Counted from the first letter of the stretch, positions 49,405 through 63,523 are shown. The stretch: 64,000 bases of DNA from Zavarzinella formosa DSM 19928 (GCF_000255705.1 NZ_JH636441.1:431884-495883), one strand, 5' to 3'. The notes: generated by a model from the letters alone, not told the origin. Translations and numbers: made by a program.

Positions 49405-50208
49405 TTAGAAGGTGATCCTGACGCCGGGGGACATCGTCGCGGAAATCACGACGGAGAGGATGTAATTCCCCTTCACGCCGGACGGCTTGACGGAACGAAC
49501 TTGTTCGACGAATGTGTTGATGTTGTCCACCAACTTCTCTTCGTCGAAGCTCATCTTGCCCACGCCCGCGTGGACACAACCACCGGCGTCGGCCCGGTAT
49601 TCGACCTTCCCGGCCTTGAATTCCTTGACCGCCGCCCCGACATCGCCGTTGGCGGCGACCACGGTTCCAGCCTTCGGGGTCGGCATCAAGCCGCGCGGCC
49701 CGAGCACTTTCCCGAGGCGGGAAACCTGGCCCATCATGCCTTGGGCGGCCAGCACCACGTCGAAGTCCAGCCAGTTTTCCTGTTGGATCTTCTGGATGAG
49801 TTCCGTTCCACCGGCGAAATCAGCACCGGCGGCCTTGGCCTTCTCGATGTCGGCCCCCTGGCAGAACACGAGGATGCGAACGGTCTTGCCGATCCCGTGC
49901 GGCAGGCCAACGCTGCCGCGAACGGCCTGGTCGGCCTGCTTCGGGTCGATACCGAGCTTCATGTGAACTTCGATGGTTTCGTCGAACTTCACCCGCTTGA
50001 GAGACTTCAGGGTGGCAATGGCCTTTCGCAGGGGGACGGTTCCCTCTTTGATGACCTTCGCGGCCTGGCTCTTCAGTTGATTGCGGAGTTTCTTGCCCCT
50101 TTTCGGGGGGAAACCGGCTCGCTTGCGGGACTTGGGGGCGTCTGCGGCGGGAGCGCTCGCAGCGGCCGCGGCCGGAGCGGTCTCCGGCGTGGTCGGTGTC
50201 TCTGCCAT
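49405..50208 (-). CDS. rplA: 50S ribosomal protein L1 with N-terminal Ala/Pro extension
   Basis: The ATG at 50208 follows AAGGAT; a TTG at 50214 is an alternative. The 267-residue protein has an added Ala/Pro/Ser N-terminus of about 35 residues, then the L1 core (VRGSVGLPHGIGKTVRILVF, AAQGMMGQVSRLGKVLGPRGLMP, GKVEYRADAGGCVHAGVGKM). It binds 23S rRNA at the L1 stalk and often represses its own operon. A two-tier hairpin lies just upstream, between it and rplK. Confidence 0.96.
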   Translation of the reverse strand: MAETPTTPETAPAAAAASAPAADAPKSRKRAGFPPKRGKKLRNQLKSQAAKVIKEGTVPLRKAIATLKSLKRVKFDETIEVHMKLGIDPKQADQAVRGSVGLPHGIGKTVRILVFCQGADIEKAKAAGADFAGGTELIQKIQQENWLDFDVVLAAQGMMGQVSRLGKVLGPRGLMPTPKAGTVVAANGDVGAAVKEFKAGKVEYRADAGGCVHAGVGKMSFDEEKLVDNINTFVEQVRSVKPSGVKGNYILSVVISATMSPGVRITF

Positions 50209-50302
50209 GTTCAAAAATATCCTTGAGCCGGGGTCTGCGGAGCGGCTACTCCTCCCCCAAGCCGGTCATGCCCTTGCGGGCGGTCATTCACAAACAAACC
50301 AA

Positions 50303-50341
50303 CCTCCGGAGCCAGAAAATTGCCGTCTGGCGACGCGGAGG
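50303..50341 (-). promoter_or_regulatory. Two-tier hairpin between rplK and rplA
   Basis: CCTCCG (50303-50308) pairs with CGGAGG (50336-50341), and inside it GCCAGA (50311-50316) pairs with TCTGGC (50326-50331). It could be an L1 binding site for autoregulation or an attenuator. I could not compare it with a 23S L1 site. Confidence 0.45.
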
Positions 50342-50378
50342 CTTTGGATCACGTTTCGGGATCAGTGAAGAAGAGGAA

Positions 50379-50843
50379 TTACCCTTCGACGGTGAGTCCC
50401 ATGCTGCGGGCCGTCCCCTCGATGATGCGGGCGGCATGTTCCATGTCGCGGGCGCCGAGGTCGTTCTTCTTCTTCTCGGCGATCTCAAGAACTTGTTTCT
50501 TGGTCACTTTGAAGCCGGTATACTTGCCGGATTTCTTGGCGACCGATTCGGCGGGCAATTGCTTGCCGGCGGCCTTCTTCTCAATCGGCAACCCGGCGGC
50601 CTGCTTCAACAGCACGGCGGCGGGAGGCGACTTGATGATGAACTCGAACGAACGGTCCGAGTACACGGTGATGACAACCGGGGTCATCATGCCCTTCAAC
50701 GCCGCCGTGCGGTCATTGAATTGCTTGACGAACATCCCGATGTTAACGCCGTGGGCACCCAAAGCCGGGCCGACGGGCGGGGCGGGGGTTGCGGAGCCAC
50801 CGGGGCATTGCAACTTGACTTGTGCGGTTACTTGCTTGGCCAT
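50379..50843 (-). CDS. rplK: 50S ribosomal protein L11
   Basis: The 154-residue protein has the N-terminal [21 protein letters not shown] and C-terminal helical rRNA-binding domain ([22 protein letters not shown]). It forms the GTPase-associated centre with 23S rRNA and L10. AAGTGG-like upstream sequence is weak, but the start is unambiguous from the family N-terminus. It precedes rplA in the L11 operon. Confidence 0.97.
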   Translation of the reverse strand: MAKQVTAQVKLQCPGGSATPAPPVGPALGAHGVNIGMFVKQFNDRTAALKGMMTPVVITVYSDRSFEFIIKSPPAAVLLKQAAGLPIEKKAAGKQLPAESVAKKSGKYTGFKVTKKQVLEIAEKKKNDLGARDMEHAARIIEGTARSMGLTVEG

Positions 50844-50969
50844 AGATCAACTGTCCTACCGACGTCCGAGGCAAACGGCCACCAGAACGGTCGAGATTTC
50901 ACAAATTTCGGGTAAAAAACTCGTTTCAACTTCAGCGAAGGCTCGTTAATTGCATCACATCTTTGGAGA

Positions 50970-51158
50970 CTAATCACTCGGATTCTCGCGGGGCCGGTCA
51001 TCATGATCCTCCCGCAAGTGCTTTGGCGGTTTCGGTCGGATCACGGCCAGCCAGACGATCAAAAGCGTCAGGGGAAGCAGAAATCCCACCGAGCAACAGA
51101 TGCCCAGAATGACGATTTCCTGCATTCCCAACCCGAAAAAGCCAGCATTCATCGGCAA
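50970..51158 (-). CDS. Small single-pass membrane protein between nusG and rplK
   Basis: The 62-residue frame (or 60 from the second Met) has one strong hydrophobic segment (about 13-41) and a basic, then acidic tail (PKPPKHLREDHDDRPREN). It lies 13 bases after the nusG stop and before rplK, so it would be co-transcribed. Such small open frames are easily missed. I do not recognise it, but composition and position favour a real gene. Confidence 0.5.
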   Translation of the reverse strand: MPMNAGFFGLGMQEIVILGICCSVGFLLPLTLLIVWLAVIRPKPPKHLREDHDDRPRENPSD

Positions 51159-51171
51159 TCCTTGGCCCGCA

Positions 51172-51927
51172 TCAGACGCGGTCCACCTGCCAGTATTCCA
51201 GATCGACCTCGACCGGGCGGCCCCAGATGGTCAGCACCACTTTGACCTTGGGCGTCTGGCTGTCCCGGTCGGTGATGTCCTTGACCGGGCCTTCCATGTT
51301 GGCGAACATCCCCTCGCGGACCTTGACGGCATCCCCGAGATCGAAGTCCAGCTTGACCCGTGTTCCGGTGGTGGCTTCCTCGCTGCTGGCGGGGCCTTTG
51401 GTATCGCCGCCAATGAACTCTTCCTGGTCGGCCAGCATCCGCTGAACTTCGCGGTCGCTCATCGGCAACGGAGCGCGAACCAGTGTGGCCCCGACGAAAT
51501 CACCAACGCCGTTCGTTTCGCGGAACAAGTACAACGTGTGTTCGTTGTACTCGCATTCCACGAACAAATAGCCGGGGAACTTCTTCATCTTCTTGATGCG
51601 TCGTTTCCCGTCCCGCACTTCCGTGATCTTCTCGACCGGCACGAGGATGTTCGAGATGTATTGCTCAAGGTTGCCGATCTTGACGCCCCGGTCGAGGGCC
51701 TTCTTGATCGAGTCCTCGCGGCCGCTCTGAACCTTGACGACGTACCATTTTTTCTTGTTCGCCGTGGCGGCCGCATCAACGACGCCAGCGGCCTCGGCGG
51801 CTGGCATCGCCGGAATGGGGGCGGCTTCGGGGATGGGCGCGACAGCCTTGGGAGCCACCGGGGTTTCGGCCGGTTCAACGGCTTCCGGCATGTCCGCGGG
51901 TTCGGAAGTCGGGAATTCGTCGCTCAT
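51172..51927 (-). CDS. nusG: Transcription antitermination/pausing factor NusG
   Basis: The 251-residue protein has an added Pro/Ala/Glu N-terminus of about 55 residues before the NGN domain (KKWYVVKVQSGREDSIKKAL, FPGYLFVECEY). The C-terminal KOW domain (DAVKVREGMFANMEGPVKDI, VTIWGRPVEVDLEYWQVDRV) is canonical. It links RNA polymerase to ribosomes or Rho. A short insertion occurs between the domains, as in many planctomycetes. ATG at 51927 is preferred to GTG at 51930. Confidence 0.95.
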   Translation of the reverse strand: MSDEFPTSEPADMPEAVEPAETPVAPKAVAPIPEAAPIPAMPAAEAAGVVDAAATANKKKWYVVKVQSGREDSIKKALDRGVKIGNLEQYISNILVPVEKITEVRDGKRRIKKMKKFPGYLFVECEYNEHTLYLFRETNGVGDFVGATLVRAPLPMSDREVQRMLADQEEFIGGDTKGPASSEEATTGTRVKLDFDLGDAVKVREGMFANMEGPVKDITDRDSQTPKVKVVLTIWGRPVEVDLEYWQVDRV

Positions 51928-51969
51928 CACAGGAGTGTCACTTTCTGGCCGCGAAACGGAAAACGGTCG

Positions 51970-53019
51970 TCACCAGTCCAGCGGGGTTTGATTGTCTTTG
52001 ACCACGGCGGGCTTCTCTTTGTCGGTCGGCAGCACGCCCACCAATTCCCGGCTCAAGAGCCAACCCCAGAACACGTCGATGACGAAGAGGAAAACGGTGA
52101 TCAGGACCAGAGAGGTCAGCACCACCACCGTGTCACGGATCAGCGCCTTCCGGGGCGTCCAGGACACTTTGTTGATTTCGGCCTCGGTGGCGATCAAAAA
52201 GTCCGCAAACGGCGGGAAGTTGACCGCACGCCAGGAAAACCAAATCGAAGCGGCGATCAGCACCATTGGAATCGTAAAAGCCAGATCCGGCAGAATGGTG
52301 AATCCACCGACGCGATGCAACGGGTTTTTAGCTTCGGTGAAACCAATCACCCAGTCGCCGAGCCGGCTGGAGAACTCGCCGTCAATGCCGGGAACTTTGA
52401 TCATGTTGTTGAGGGGAATCCAGTTGTGCGTCATCAATGTCCAAACACCGCTTCCGAGGATGAGAAGCAGGCCGACGATGGTGAGGCGTCGAACTTTCAA
52501 GCCTTGCGATGGCTTGTAAGCGTTGACGGAAAGCAGTCCCCCCTCATCAACAACCAACGACCACTCGGCAAATTTTCCGGTGCGGAAGAACTGCACCAGA
52601 AAGAAAAGAATCGCCGCGTTGACAAGCATGGCAACAACGGTGCCCGCCGTTAGTTGTCGGCCGGCCAGCAGGAAAATGGCCCGGCCGCAGAAAAAAGCGG
52701 TGAAGACGGCCGAGATCACAAAGAAGATGCCGCCACGGGCACCGGGTGTTTTTTGGTTGGCCGCCAGTTTTGTCCCGGCGATGGCGATGGCCACGGCGGC
52801 CGCCACTTGAACGACGACCAAGAGGGCCGTGCTGAACAGCGGGTTGACCGCCTGCGAAATTCCGCGGCCAATGCTGGATTCCCAGAACCCCGGAATAATT
52901 CGCAGGACGAGGGCGGCGGCCCCCAGCACAAAGACGGCCCCGACGCAACTGGCGGCGATGAGGCCCATTGGCTGGGCGCTCTTGCTGGCTTCGGCGGTGG
53001 GTTGAACGGCAACGGCCAT
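51970..53019 (-). CDS. secE: SecE translocase subunit, strongly enlarged (seven predicted membrane segments)
   Basis: The ATG at 53019 has AGGA 7 bases upstream. The product is 349 residues, compared with about 127 in E. coli and about 60 in many bacteria. The C-terminal 100 residues are the SecE core (ADFLIATEAEINKVSWTPRKA, then a single membrane helix DTVVVLTSLVLITVFLFVI). In front there are about six further hydrophobic segments (about 27-50, 68-95, 110-132, 138-160, 172-195, 230-255). Gene position between tRNA-Trp and nusG confirms identity. The extra part is unexplained. Confidence 0.93.
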   Translation of the reverse strand: MAVAVQPTAEASKSAQPMGLIAASCVGAVFVLGAAALVLRIIPGFWESSIGRGISQAVNPLFSTALLVVVQVAAAVAIAIAGTKLAANQKTPGARGGIFFVISAVFTAFFCGRAIFLLAGRQLTAGTVVAMLVNAAILFFLVQFFRTGKFAEWSLVVDEGGLLSVNAYKPSQGLKVRRLTIVGLLLILGSGVWTLMTHNWIPLNNMIKVPGIDGEFSSRLGDWVIGFTEAKNPLHRVGGFTILPDLAFTIPMVLIAASIWFSWRAVNFPPFADFLIATEAEINKVSWTPRKALIRDTVVVLTSLVLITVFLFVIDVFWGWLLSRELVGVLPTDKEKPAVVKDNQTPLDW

Positions 53020-53166
53020 TTGACTATCCTGTGCGACCAAATCATGTCACTCGTCGCTTCGTGCGACGGGTCCGGATTCGGGTCCGTTATCAATGCGACC
53101 GCCCGCCCGAAAATCTGGGGCGGGCGGTCGGGGGCGGGCAATCGACCATCTTCTAACACCAACTCA

Positions 53167-53239
53167 CAGGAGCAGAAGGAGTCGAACCTTCAACCTGCCG
53201 CTTTGGAGACGGCTGCTCTGCCAATTGAGCTATGCTCCT
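53167..53239 (-). tRNA. tRNA-Trp (CCA)
   Basis: The cloverleaf is complete: acceptor AGGAGCA/TGCTCCT, anticodon stem GCCGT/GCGGC with loop CTCCAAA (anticodon CCA), and T-loop TTCGACT. No CCA tail is encoded. It sits between tuf and secE, a conserved place for this tRNA in many bacteria. Confidence 0.95.
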
Positions 53240-53344
53240 ACATGTGACCGGGAGCCATGAATCTTGGTCTTACCTGAGAGAGGACAGCTTTTAAATGTCT
53301 TCTCGCCGGTTTGGCCCAAAACTCACGGCTCGCGGCCGACAATA

Positions 53345-54574
53345 TTACTTGATCACCTTCGTCACGACGCCCGAACCGACGGTCCGGCCGCCTTCGCGGA
53401 TGGCGAAGCGGAGGTTTTCGTCCATGGCGACCGGCATTTCGGGAAGCAGTTCAACCCGTACCTTCAGGTTGTCGCCGGGGGCGGCCATTTCGGCCTTGTT
53501 CCCGTCGCTGCCGAACATTTCGGTCACAGCGCCAGTCACGTCCGTCGTGCGGAAGTAGAACTGAGGCTTGTAGCCGGGGAAGAACGGGGTCTTGCGACCG
53601 CCTTCGTCGCCCGTCAACACATAGATGTTGCCTTCAAAAATCGTGTGCGGGGTGATGCTGCCGGGCTTGGCAATCACCTGTCCGCGTTCGATCCCGTCGC
53701 GGTCAATACCGCGAAGCAGCACGCCGACGTTGTCGCCAGCCATGGCCGTGTCGCAGGTCTTGTTGAACTGCTCGATACCCGTGAGAACCGTCTTCACGTT
53801 GTCCTTGCGGAGACCGATGATTTCAACTTCATCGCCAACCTTGCCCTTGCCACGCTCGACGCGGCCGGTGGCAACCGTTCCACGACCCTTGATGGAGAAC
53901 ACGTCTTCCACGGACATGAGGAAGGGCTTGTCTTCTTCACGGGCCGGGGTCGGGATGTATGTGTCGAGGGCGTTCATCAACTCGTCGATCGACTTCGGGC
54001 CGGGGTTGCCGTCCTTGGCCGGGTTTTCCAAGGCATCCTTGGACTGGCCGCGAATGATCGGAATTTCGTCGCCCGGGAAGTCATACTTCTTGAGGAGTTC
54101 GCGGATTTCAAGTTCCACGAGCTCAAGGAGTTCCGGGTCGTCAACGGTGTCGACCTTGTTCATGAACACGACAAGCCGGGGCACACCGACCTGGCGGGCC
54201 AAGAGGATGTGTTCGCGGGTTTGCGGCATCGGGCCGTCGTTGGCGGCCACCACCAGAATCGCCCCGTCCATTTGGGCGGCGCCGGTGATCATGTTCTTGA
54301 TATAGTCCGCGTGACCGGGGCAATCGATGTGCGCGTAGTGCCGGGTCGGGGATTCGTATTCGACGTGGGAAACGGCGATGGTCACCGTCTTGTTCGCGTC
54401 GCGGACGATCCCGCCCTTGGCGATTTCCGAATAGCTCTTGAAGTCCTTGATGGCATTCTTGTGAGCTTGTCGGGCCATGATGGCGGCGGTCAGCGTCGTT
54501 TTGCCGTGGTCAATGTGACCGATCGTGCCGACGTTGACGTGCGGTTTTGTTCGCTCGAATACACCCTTAGCCAT
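53345..54574 (-). CDS. tuf: Elongation factor Tu
   Basis: The ATG at 54574 is the family start ([19 protein letters not shown]). The 409-residue protein has the GTP-binding motifs [16 protein letters not shown] and NKVD, and domains 2 and 3 ([21 protein letters not shown]). It delivers aminoacyl-tRNA to the ribosome. A longer frame to 54721 runs through tRNA-Thr and is rejected. Four tRNA genes precede it and tRNA-Trp follows, matching the E. coli tufB operon layout. Confidence 0.98.
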   Translation of the reverse strand: MAKGVFERTKPHVNVGTIGHIDHGKTTLTAAIMARQAHKNAIKDFKSYSEIAKGGIVRDANKTVTIAVSHVEYESPTRHYAHIDCPGHADYIKNMITGAAQMDGAILVVAANDGPMPQTREHILLARQVGVPRLVVFMNKVDTVDDPELLELVELEIRELLKKYDFPGDEIPIIRGQSKDALENPAKDGNPGPKSIDELMNALDTYIPTPAREEDKPFLMSVEDVFSIKGRGTVATGRVERGKGKVGDEVEIIGLRKDNVKTVLTGIEQFNKTCDTAMAGDNVGVLLRGIDRDGIERGQVIAKPGSITPHTIFEGNIYVLTGDEGGRKTPFFPGYKPQFYFRTTDVTGAVTEMFGSDGNKAEMAAPGDNLKVRVELLPEMPVAMDENLRFAIREGGRTVGSGVVTKVIK

Positions 54575-54679
54575 TGTTCCTGCCTCAGTTGAGGTAATCC
54601 TTGATGAAAATTCGAGACCGGGAACCCCAATCAGACCCGGCCGCCGAAACTGGGAACATGGTAAACCTTTCGATCCCGA

Positions 54680-54752
<73 letters not shown>

Positions 54753-54784
54753 AAATAATAACATCTACAAACCAAACCACCGAG

Positions 54785-54856
54785 AGCGGGCGATGGGATT
54801 TGAACCCACGACAACCTGCTTGGAAGGCAGGAGCTCTACCGCTGAGCTACACCCGC
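54785..54856 (-). tRNA. tRNA-Gly (TCC)
   Basis: Acceptor GCGGGTG/CGCCCGC, anticodon stem CCTGC/GCAGG with loop CTTCCAA (anticodon TCC) and T-loop TTCAAAT. It corresponds to glyT in the E. coli tufB operon. Confidence 0.96.
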
Positions 54857-54932
54857 AACACTCGAACGCGGAAACCAAAACTCAAACGTCCCAAGCGATT
54901 CTATTCCGCGTGCCAACATTCCGCATCTGGGA

Positions 54933-55015
54933 TGGGCGGAGAGGGATTCGAACCCCCGAACTCCGAAGAGGCCAGATTTACAGTCTGGTGCAATTGACCA
55001 CTCTGCCATCCGCCC
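54933..55015 (-). tRNA. tRNA-Tyr (GTA), long variable arm
   Basis: Acceptor GGGCGGA with matching 3' arm, anticodon stem CCAGA/TCTGG with loop CTGTAAA (anticodon GTA) and an extended variable arm (CTCTTCGGAG-like) as in class II tRNAs. It corresponds to tyrU. Confidence 0.96.
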
Positions 55016-55053
55016 ATGTCATTTGCCCGCGTTTTTCGCAGGCATCGCCCCAG

Positions 55054-55125
55054 AGCCATCGGTGGGGATCGAACCCACGACCTACGGTTTACAAAACCGT
55101 TGCACTACCGCTGTGCTACGATGGC
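55054..55125 (-). tRNA. tRNA-Thr (TGT)
   Basis: Acceptor GCCATCG/CGATGGC, anticodon stem ACGGT/ACCGT with loop TTTGTAA (anticodon TGT). It is the first tRNA of the cluster in transcription order and corresponds to thrU. Confidence 0.96.
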
Positions 55126-55143
55126 ACCTTCCGGGAGAGTTTC

Positions 55144-55171
55144 AATATAGGTGCCCGGAGTACACCGACAA
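55144..55171 (-). promoter_or_regulatory. Probable sigma-70-type promoter of the tRNA-tuf operon
   Basis: On the minus strand a TATATT -10 box (55144-55149) is 16 bases from a TTGTCG -35 box (55166-55171). Transcription would start about 10-12 bases before the first tRNA. The place and spacing fit a strong tRNA promoter. Confidence 0.55.
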
Positions 55172-55259
55172 GATTCGACCGCAAGTCATGTCGAAAAATG
55201 TTTTTGACACTGTTGATTACCCAAGTTGGAGAGCAAAAGAATGCGTTGGGTTCACGCCG

Positions 55260-55724
55260 TCAGGGCACGAGTTGCTCGAATTGTCGCTGAACCGCCGGAA
55301 TCCACGGGTAGGCCCACGGCCGGCCTCGGGAAAAACCTTCGTTTCCGGGGGCTTTCGGCGGCGGGGTCAGTTCAAACATGTCGTCGGTGAGTTTGGTAAG
55401 CGGAAGAAGATACACCGTGCCGGGTTGGAAAACCGCCTCTTTCTGGCCGGCAATCCGTGCTTCCCGCAAGTTGACAATCGAGATTTTTCCGGCCAGCGGG
55501 GGAGTGTGCGGCTTCAATTCTTCCTTGATTTGCTGCTCAATGTTGGGTTTGCCCGTCTCGGGATCGACGACGATCTCCGCCAGCACAAAATGGCTGGAGG
55601 CCATGAGTTGCGCCCGTGACACGACCAGCGGATTGGCCTTGGTGGCGGCCAGATAGCCCAGCCAGCCGAGCCACAGGAAGAAGAAACCCCCGGCGACCAA
55701 CATCCGAACCTTCGCGGAACTCAT
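55260..55724 (-). CDS. Membrane-anchored hypothetical protein
   Basis: The 154-residue protein has one N-terminal membrane segment (about 8-26, MLVAGGFFFLWLGWLGYLA) and a soluble rest with no recognised domain. The start overlaps the Minf_1886 stop by 4 bases (ATGA), so the two are translationally coupled. The C-terminus has a Pro-rich stretch (LTPPPKAPGNEG). Function unknown. It sits immediately upstream of the tRNA-tuf promoter. Confidence 0.75.
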   Translation of the reverse strand: MSSAKVRMLVAGGFFFLWLGWLGYLAATKANPLVVSRAQLMASSHFVLAEIVVDPETGKPNIEQQIKEELKPHTPPLAGKISIVNLREARIAGQKEAVFQPGTVYLLPLTKLTDDMFELTPPPKAPGNEGFSRGRPWAYPWIPAVQRQFEQLVP

Positions 55725-56143
55725 CGGTGTCCCCGACGAATCGGCGGGGCCTCGTTCAGGGAGATGGCAAAGTCATCCGTCAAAGCCCGGTCCAGATCGA
55801 ACAAGTTCTGGAAATCGGCCCGACGGTCGGTTTCCGTCTTACTGAGGAGGCTTCCTTCGATCAAGTTGAACACCAATTCGCCGATGTCGTCCGTGCGGGT
55901 GACGCCCCATTGATGGAAAACGGTTTTCGCCAGAAAGCCGAATTCTTTGCGGGCGAGATCCACGGTGCCGCGAAGGATTTCGGCCCCGGAGACGTGATGC
56001 TCCTCGGCCAGCGGTTCCCCCTCGCGAGGCTTGCGGCCGACCATCTGTTGGGTGTGGCCGAGGGCGTCGAAAATGAACTCGTAGGCCTCGTAGGCGTATC
56101 GCCGGTCACGGCGAACGATCTCGGCGATTTCCGGGTGACGCAT
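55721..56143 (-). CDS. Minf_1886 family protein
   Basis: The 140-residue protein matches a conserved family from Planctomycetes and Verrucomicrobia: YAYEAYEFIFDALGHTQ, HHVSGAEILRGTVDLARKEFG, KTVFHQWGVTRTDDIGELVFNLIE. GGAA lies 8 bases upstream. Its function is unknown. It is coupled to the anchored protein behind it and follows the ricT-like gene by about 80 bases; the three probably form an operon. Confidence 0.9.
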   Translation of the reverse strand: MRHPEIAEIVRRDRRYAYEAYEFIFDALGHTQQMVGRKPREGEPLAEEHHVSGAEILRGTVDLARKEFGFLAKTVFHQWGVTRTDDIGELVFNLIEGSLLSKTETDRRADFQNLFDLDRALTDDFAISLNEAPPIRRGHR

Positions 56144-56223
56144 TTGCTCGTTCCGTCATCGGGGAAGGGTCGTCGTGACCTCGACCGCCGGAGAGTCAGC
56201 GCGGGCATCCTGCCGGTTTCGGC

Positions 56224-57054
<831 letters not shown>

Positions 57055-57137
57055 GAACTACCGGAAAATCTCACAGGTCATGAGATTGTAATTCATGGCG
57101 CGCGGGATGCAATGGGATAAATGGGGAATGAATACTT

Positions 57138-57228
57138 GGCCATGAGCCATGAGCCAGACAAGATTGAGCGAGAACGTATCTTGCTCTGATTTTGTTTAGT
57201 TCATGGCTCACAGCTCACGGCTCACGGC
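57138..57228. repeat. Imperfect inverted repeat of GAGCCATGAGCC type
   Basis: GGCCATGAGCCATGAGCC at 57138-57155 and an inverse series at 57200-57228 (GGCTCAC units) form a weak hairpin-like structure between secA and the ricT-like gene. It is a common intergenic repeat type. Confidence 0.45.
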
Positions 57229-57229
57229 T

Positions 57230-60964
<3,735 letters not shown>

Positions 60965-61241
60965 GAAATAGCGCCTTGCTCGGGAAAAAATCGGTTCGGC
61001 CGCCCCGTCCGGTCGCGGGGGCTGGATCGCTTAGTCTAAGATTGCCGACGAAAGCGGTCAATACGATCCACGCGACGTGTAAACTTGGACACCACTTCTG
61101 GGATATCTCGCCGGGCTGGCCGGGTTTCTTCACCAAGCGGCTGTTTGACAAACATTTCCCGAAATGCCACACTGCGGGCGTTCCTTTCTCGTCTCACATG
61201 GATGGCGAGTCTTTTTTCCGCAATTCACCCGGAGATCTCTC

Positions 61242-63452
61242 ATGACTGGCATGCGTCGATTGATGTGGGGCCTGCCCGTTCTCGGGGCGCTGGCCACGGG
61301 CACCATCCTGATGACCCAACGCGGCGAGTCCGCTCCCGGCGTTGTCGTCGAGAAGGATGGCAAAGAATCGAAGCCGACCGACCTGAAACCGGCCGTCAGT
61401 TTGCCGGTGTCGCAGGTGATTTTGTTCAACTCCGGGGTTGGCCACTTCACCCGGTCCGGGGAGATCGAGGGAGACGCCCGTGTGGACCTCACGTTCCCGG
61501 AACAGGACATCAACGACCTGATCAAGTCGATGACACTGATCGACCAGTCCAAGACCGGCCGAGTGTCTTCGGTAACCTATGACTCCCGCGACCCAATCGA
61601 CCGGACTCTGCGGTCGTTCGCCATCAATCTGAACAACAACCCGTCGTTCTCCAACATTCTCACGCAAGCGCGAGGCGAGGCCGTCGAGGTCACGCTCGTC
61701 AACACGGCGAATCAACCCGGCAGCCTGACCGGGAAAATCATCGGCGTCGAGAAGCAGAAAGTCACGACGAAGGACGGGACGCAGGAAGTCGAAGTCCTGA
61801 ATATGTGGTGCGCCGAAGGGGTCCGGGCCGTGCGGCTGAACGAACTGCAAAAACTGCGGTTCTCCAACCCGGTCATCGAGAACGAAATGCGGCGGGCGTT
61901 GGAAACCCTCTCGCTTTCGCACGATTCGCAGAAAAAGGCCGTCAGCCTGAACTTCAGCGGTGAAGGCAAGCGGAAGGTCGAAGTTGGCTATGTGATCGAG
62001 AACCCGATCTGGAAGACCAGCTACCGCCTTGTGCTTGGCAAGGAGCAGCCATTCCTGCAAGGGTGGGCGGTGGTGGAAAACCCGACGGATGAAGACTGGA
62101 CCGGCGTGACGATGGCCCTCGTCTCCGGCCGACCCATCTCGTTCAAGATGGACTTGTACAACCCGCTCTACGTCGGCCGGCCGACGGTCGAACCGGAACT
62201 GTTCGCCTCCCTGCGGCCGCCGACCTATGACGGAGCCATCGCCGGCCGTCGAAGCGGTTCCGGCCCGGTTATAGTCAACGTGGAATCACCCAAATCCGAG
62301 GAGCCTGCCCTCGACCAGTTGAAAGAGTTGAAAGACAGTGCCGCGAAAAGCGCCCCCGAAGGCAAGGGGCTTGGCCGGGGAGAACGAGAGTCGTTGCAAC
62401 GGCAACGCTTCGCCATGCAGACGGCCGAGAAGTTGCGGGAAGAGATGAATCTCGGCGGCAGTGTCCAGAACGCCACGACTGCCTCGGCCCTTGGCGACTA
62501 CCACCAGTATGTCGTGGACCAACCGGTGAACCTTGGCCGGCAAAAGTCGGCGTTGCTCCCCATCGTGAACAAAAAAGTCGAAGGCAAACGGGTCAGCATC
62601 TACAATCCGGCCGTGCAAGCCAAGCACCCGTTGCTCGGATTAAAGTTCAAGAACACCTCCGGCATGCCGTTGTCGCAAGGGCCAATCACGATTTATGAAG
62701 GCTCCGTCTATGCCGGGGACACCCGCGTGTTGGACCTGCAACCGGATGAAGAACGTCTGGTCAGCTACGCCATCGACCTTGGCACGGAAGTGTCCGTCAA
62801 GAATGGTGACAACACGTCCAAGATCACCAGCGTCAAAGCGGTGAAGGGGCTGGTTTACACCAACACCCTGTTCCGCGAAGAGCGGGTGTACGACGTCTCC
62901 AACCGCTCCGCGACCGACCGCGTTTTGTTGATCGAACAACCGAACCGCAAGGGGCAGGGCTTCAAGTTCGTCGGCAAGAACCAACCGGCCGAGGAGGCCG
63001 CCGAGGTCTATCGTTTCCAGTTGGATGTCGGCTCCAAGAAAGATATCAGTTACACGGTCGTCGAGGAGCGCGAGGCGGGCAGCACGATCCAACTGACGAA
63101 TCAAGCCGACGACCAGATCCGTTACCTCATCAACTTGCGGGAAGCCTCGGAAAGCCTGAAGAAACAACTTCAGGAAGCCCTCAAGATGAAGGCCGGCTGG
63201 GACACGTTGCGGCAGGAAATCCAAAATGCCGACCGCCGCATCCAGACGATCACGGCTGACCAGAAACGCCTGCGGGACAACCTGCGGGAAACCCCGAAGG
63301 AGTCCCCGTTGTTCCAACGCTATCTGACGACTTTGGAAAATCAGGAAAAGGAAATGGACGAACTGCAAGCGAAGCTCAAGAAACTCCACGCCGACGAGGC
63401 GACGACGCGGACGGGCTATGACAAGTATCTGGCCAGCCTTTCCGCCGAGTGA
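61242..63452 (+). CDS. Exported DUF4139-type protein
   Basis: The ATG at 61242 has GGAG 8 bases upstream; a longer frame to 61164 is not supported. The 736-residue protein has a signal or anchor (residues about 8-26). It has QVILFNSGVGHF near residue 68 and VGYVIENPIWKTSYRLVL then QGWAVVENPTDEDWTGVTMALVSGRP near 260-305, which is the DUF4139 domain pattern. A Gln/Arg/Lys-rich coiled coil (about 645-720) ends it. The function is unknown. Its 3' end is followed by a palindromic repeat and a mobile element. Confidence 0.82.
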   Translation: MTGMRRLMWGLPVLGALATGTILMTQRGESAPGVVVEKDGKESKPTDLKPAVSLPVSQVILFNSGVGHFTRSGEIEGDARVDLTFPEQDINDLIKSMTLIDQSKTGRVSSVTYDSRDPIDRTLRSFAINLNNNPSFSNILTQARGEAVEVTLVNTANQPGSLTGKIIGVEKQKVTTKDGTQEVEVLNMWCAEGVRAVRLNELQKLRFSNPVIENEMRRALETLSLSHDSQKKAVSLNFSGEGKRKVEVGYVIENPIWKTSYRLVLGKEQPFLQGWAVVENPTDEDWTGVTMALVSGRPISFKMDLYNPLYVGRPTVEPELFASLRPPTYDGAIAGRRSGSGPVIVNVESPKSEEPALDQLKELKDSAAKSAPEGKGLGRGERESLQRQRFAMQTAEKLREEMNLGGSVQNATTASALGDYHQYVVDQPVNLGRQKSALLPIVNKKVEGKRVSIYNPAVQAKHPLLGLKFKNTSGMPLSQGPITIYEGSVYAGDTRVLDLQPDEERLVSYAIDLGTEVSVKNGDNTSKITSVKAVKGLVYTNTLFREERVYDVSNRSATDRVLLIEQPNRKGQGFKFVGKNQPAEEAAEVYRFQLDVGSKKDISYTVVEEREAGSTIQLTNQADDQIRYLINLREASESLKKQLQEALKMKAGWDTLRQEIQNADRRIQTITADQKRLRDNLRETPKESPLFQRYLTTLENQEKEMDELQAKLKKLHADEATTRTGYDKYLASLSAE

Positions 63453-63523
63453 CCAAGCGGTGAATGGGGTAGGATATGAGGTTTTCTTGGTTCCCATTCA
63501 CGCCAGTTATTCAATCCCAACAA

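Noticed and set aside
51100..52653. 517-residue plus-strand frame across nusG and secE
   Set aside because: Antisense of two certain genes, His/Asp/Arg biased composition typical of reverse frames.
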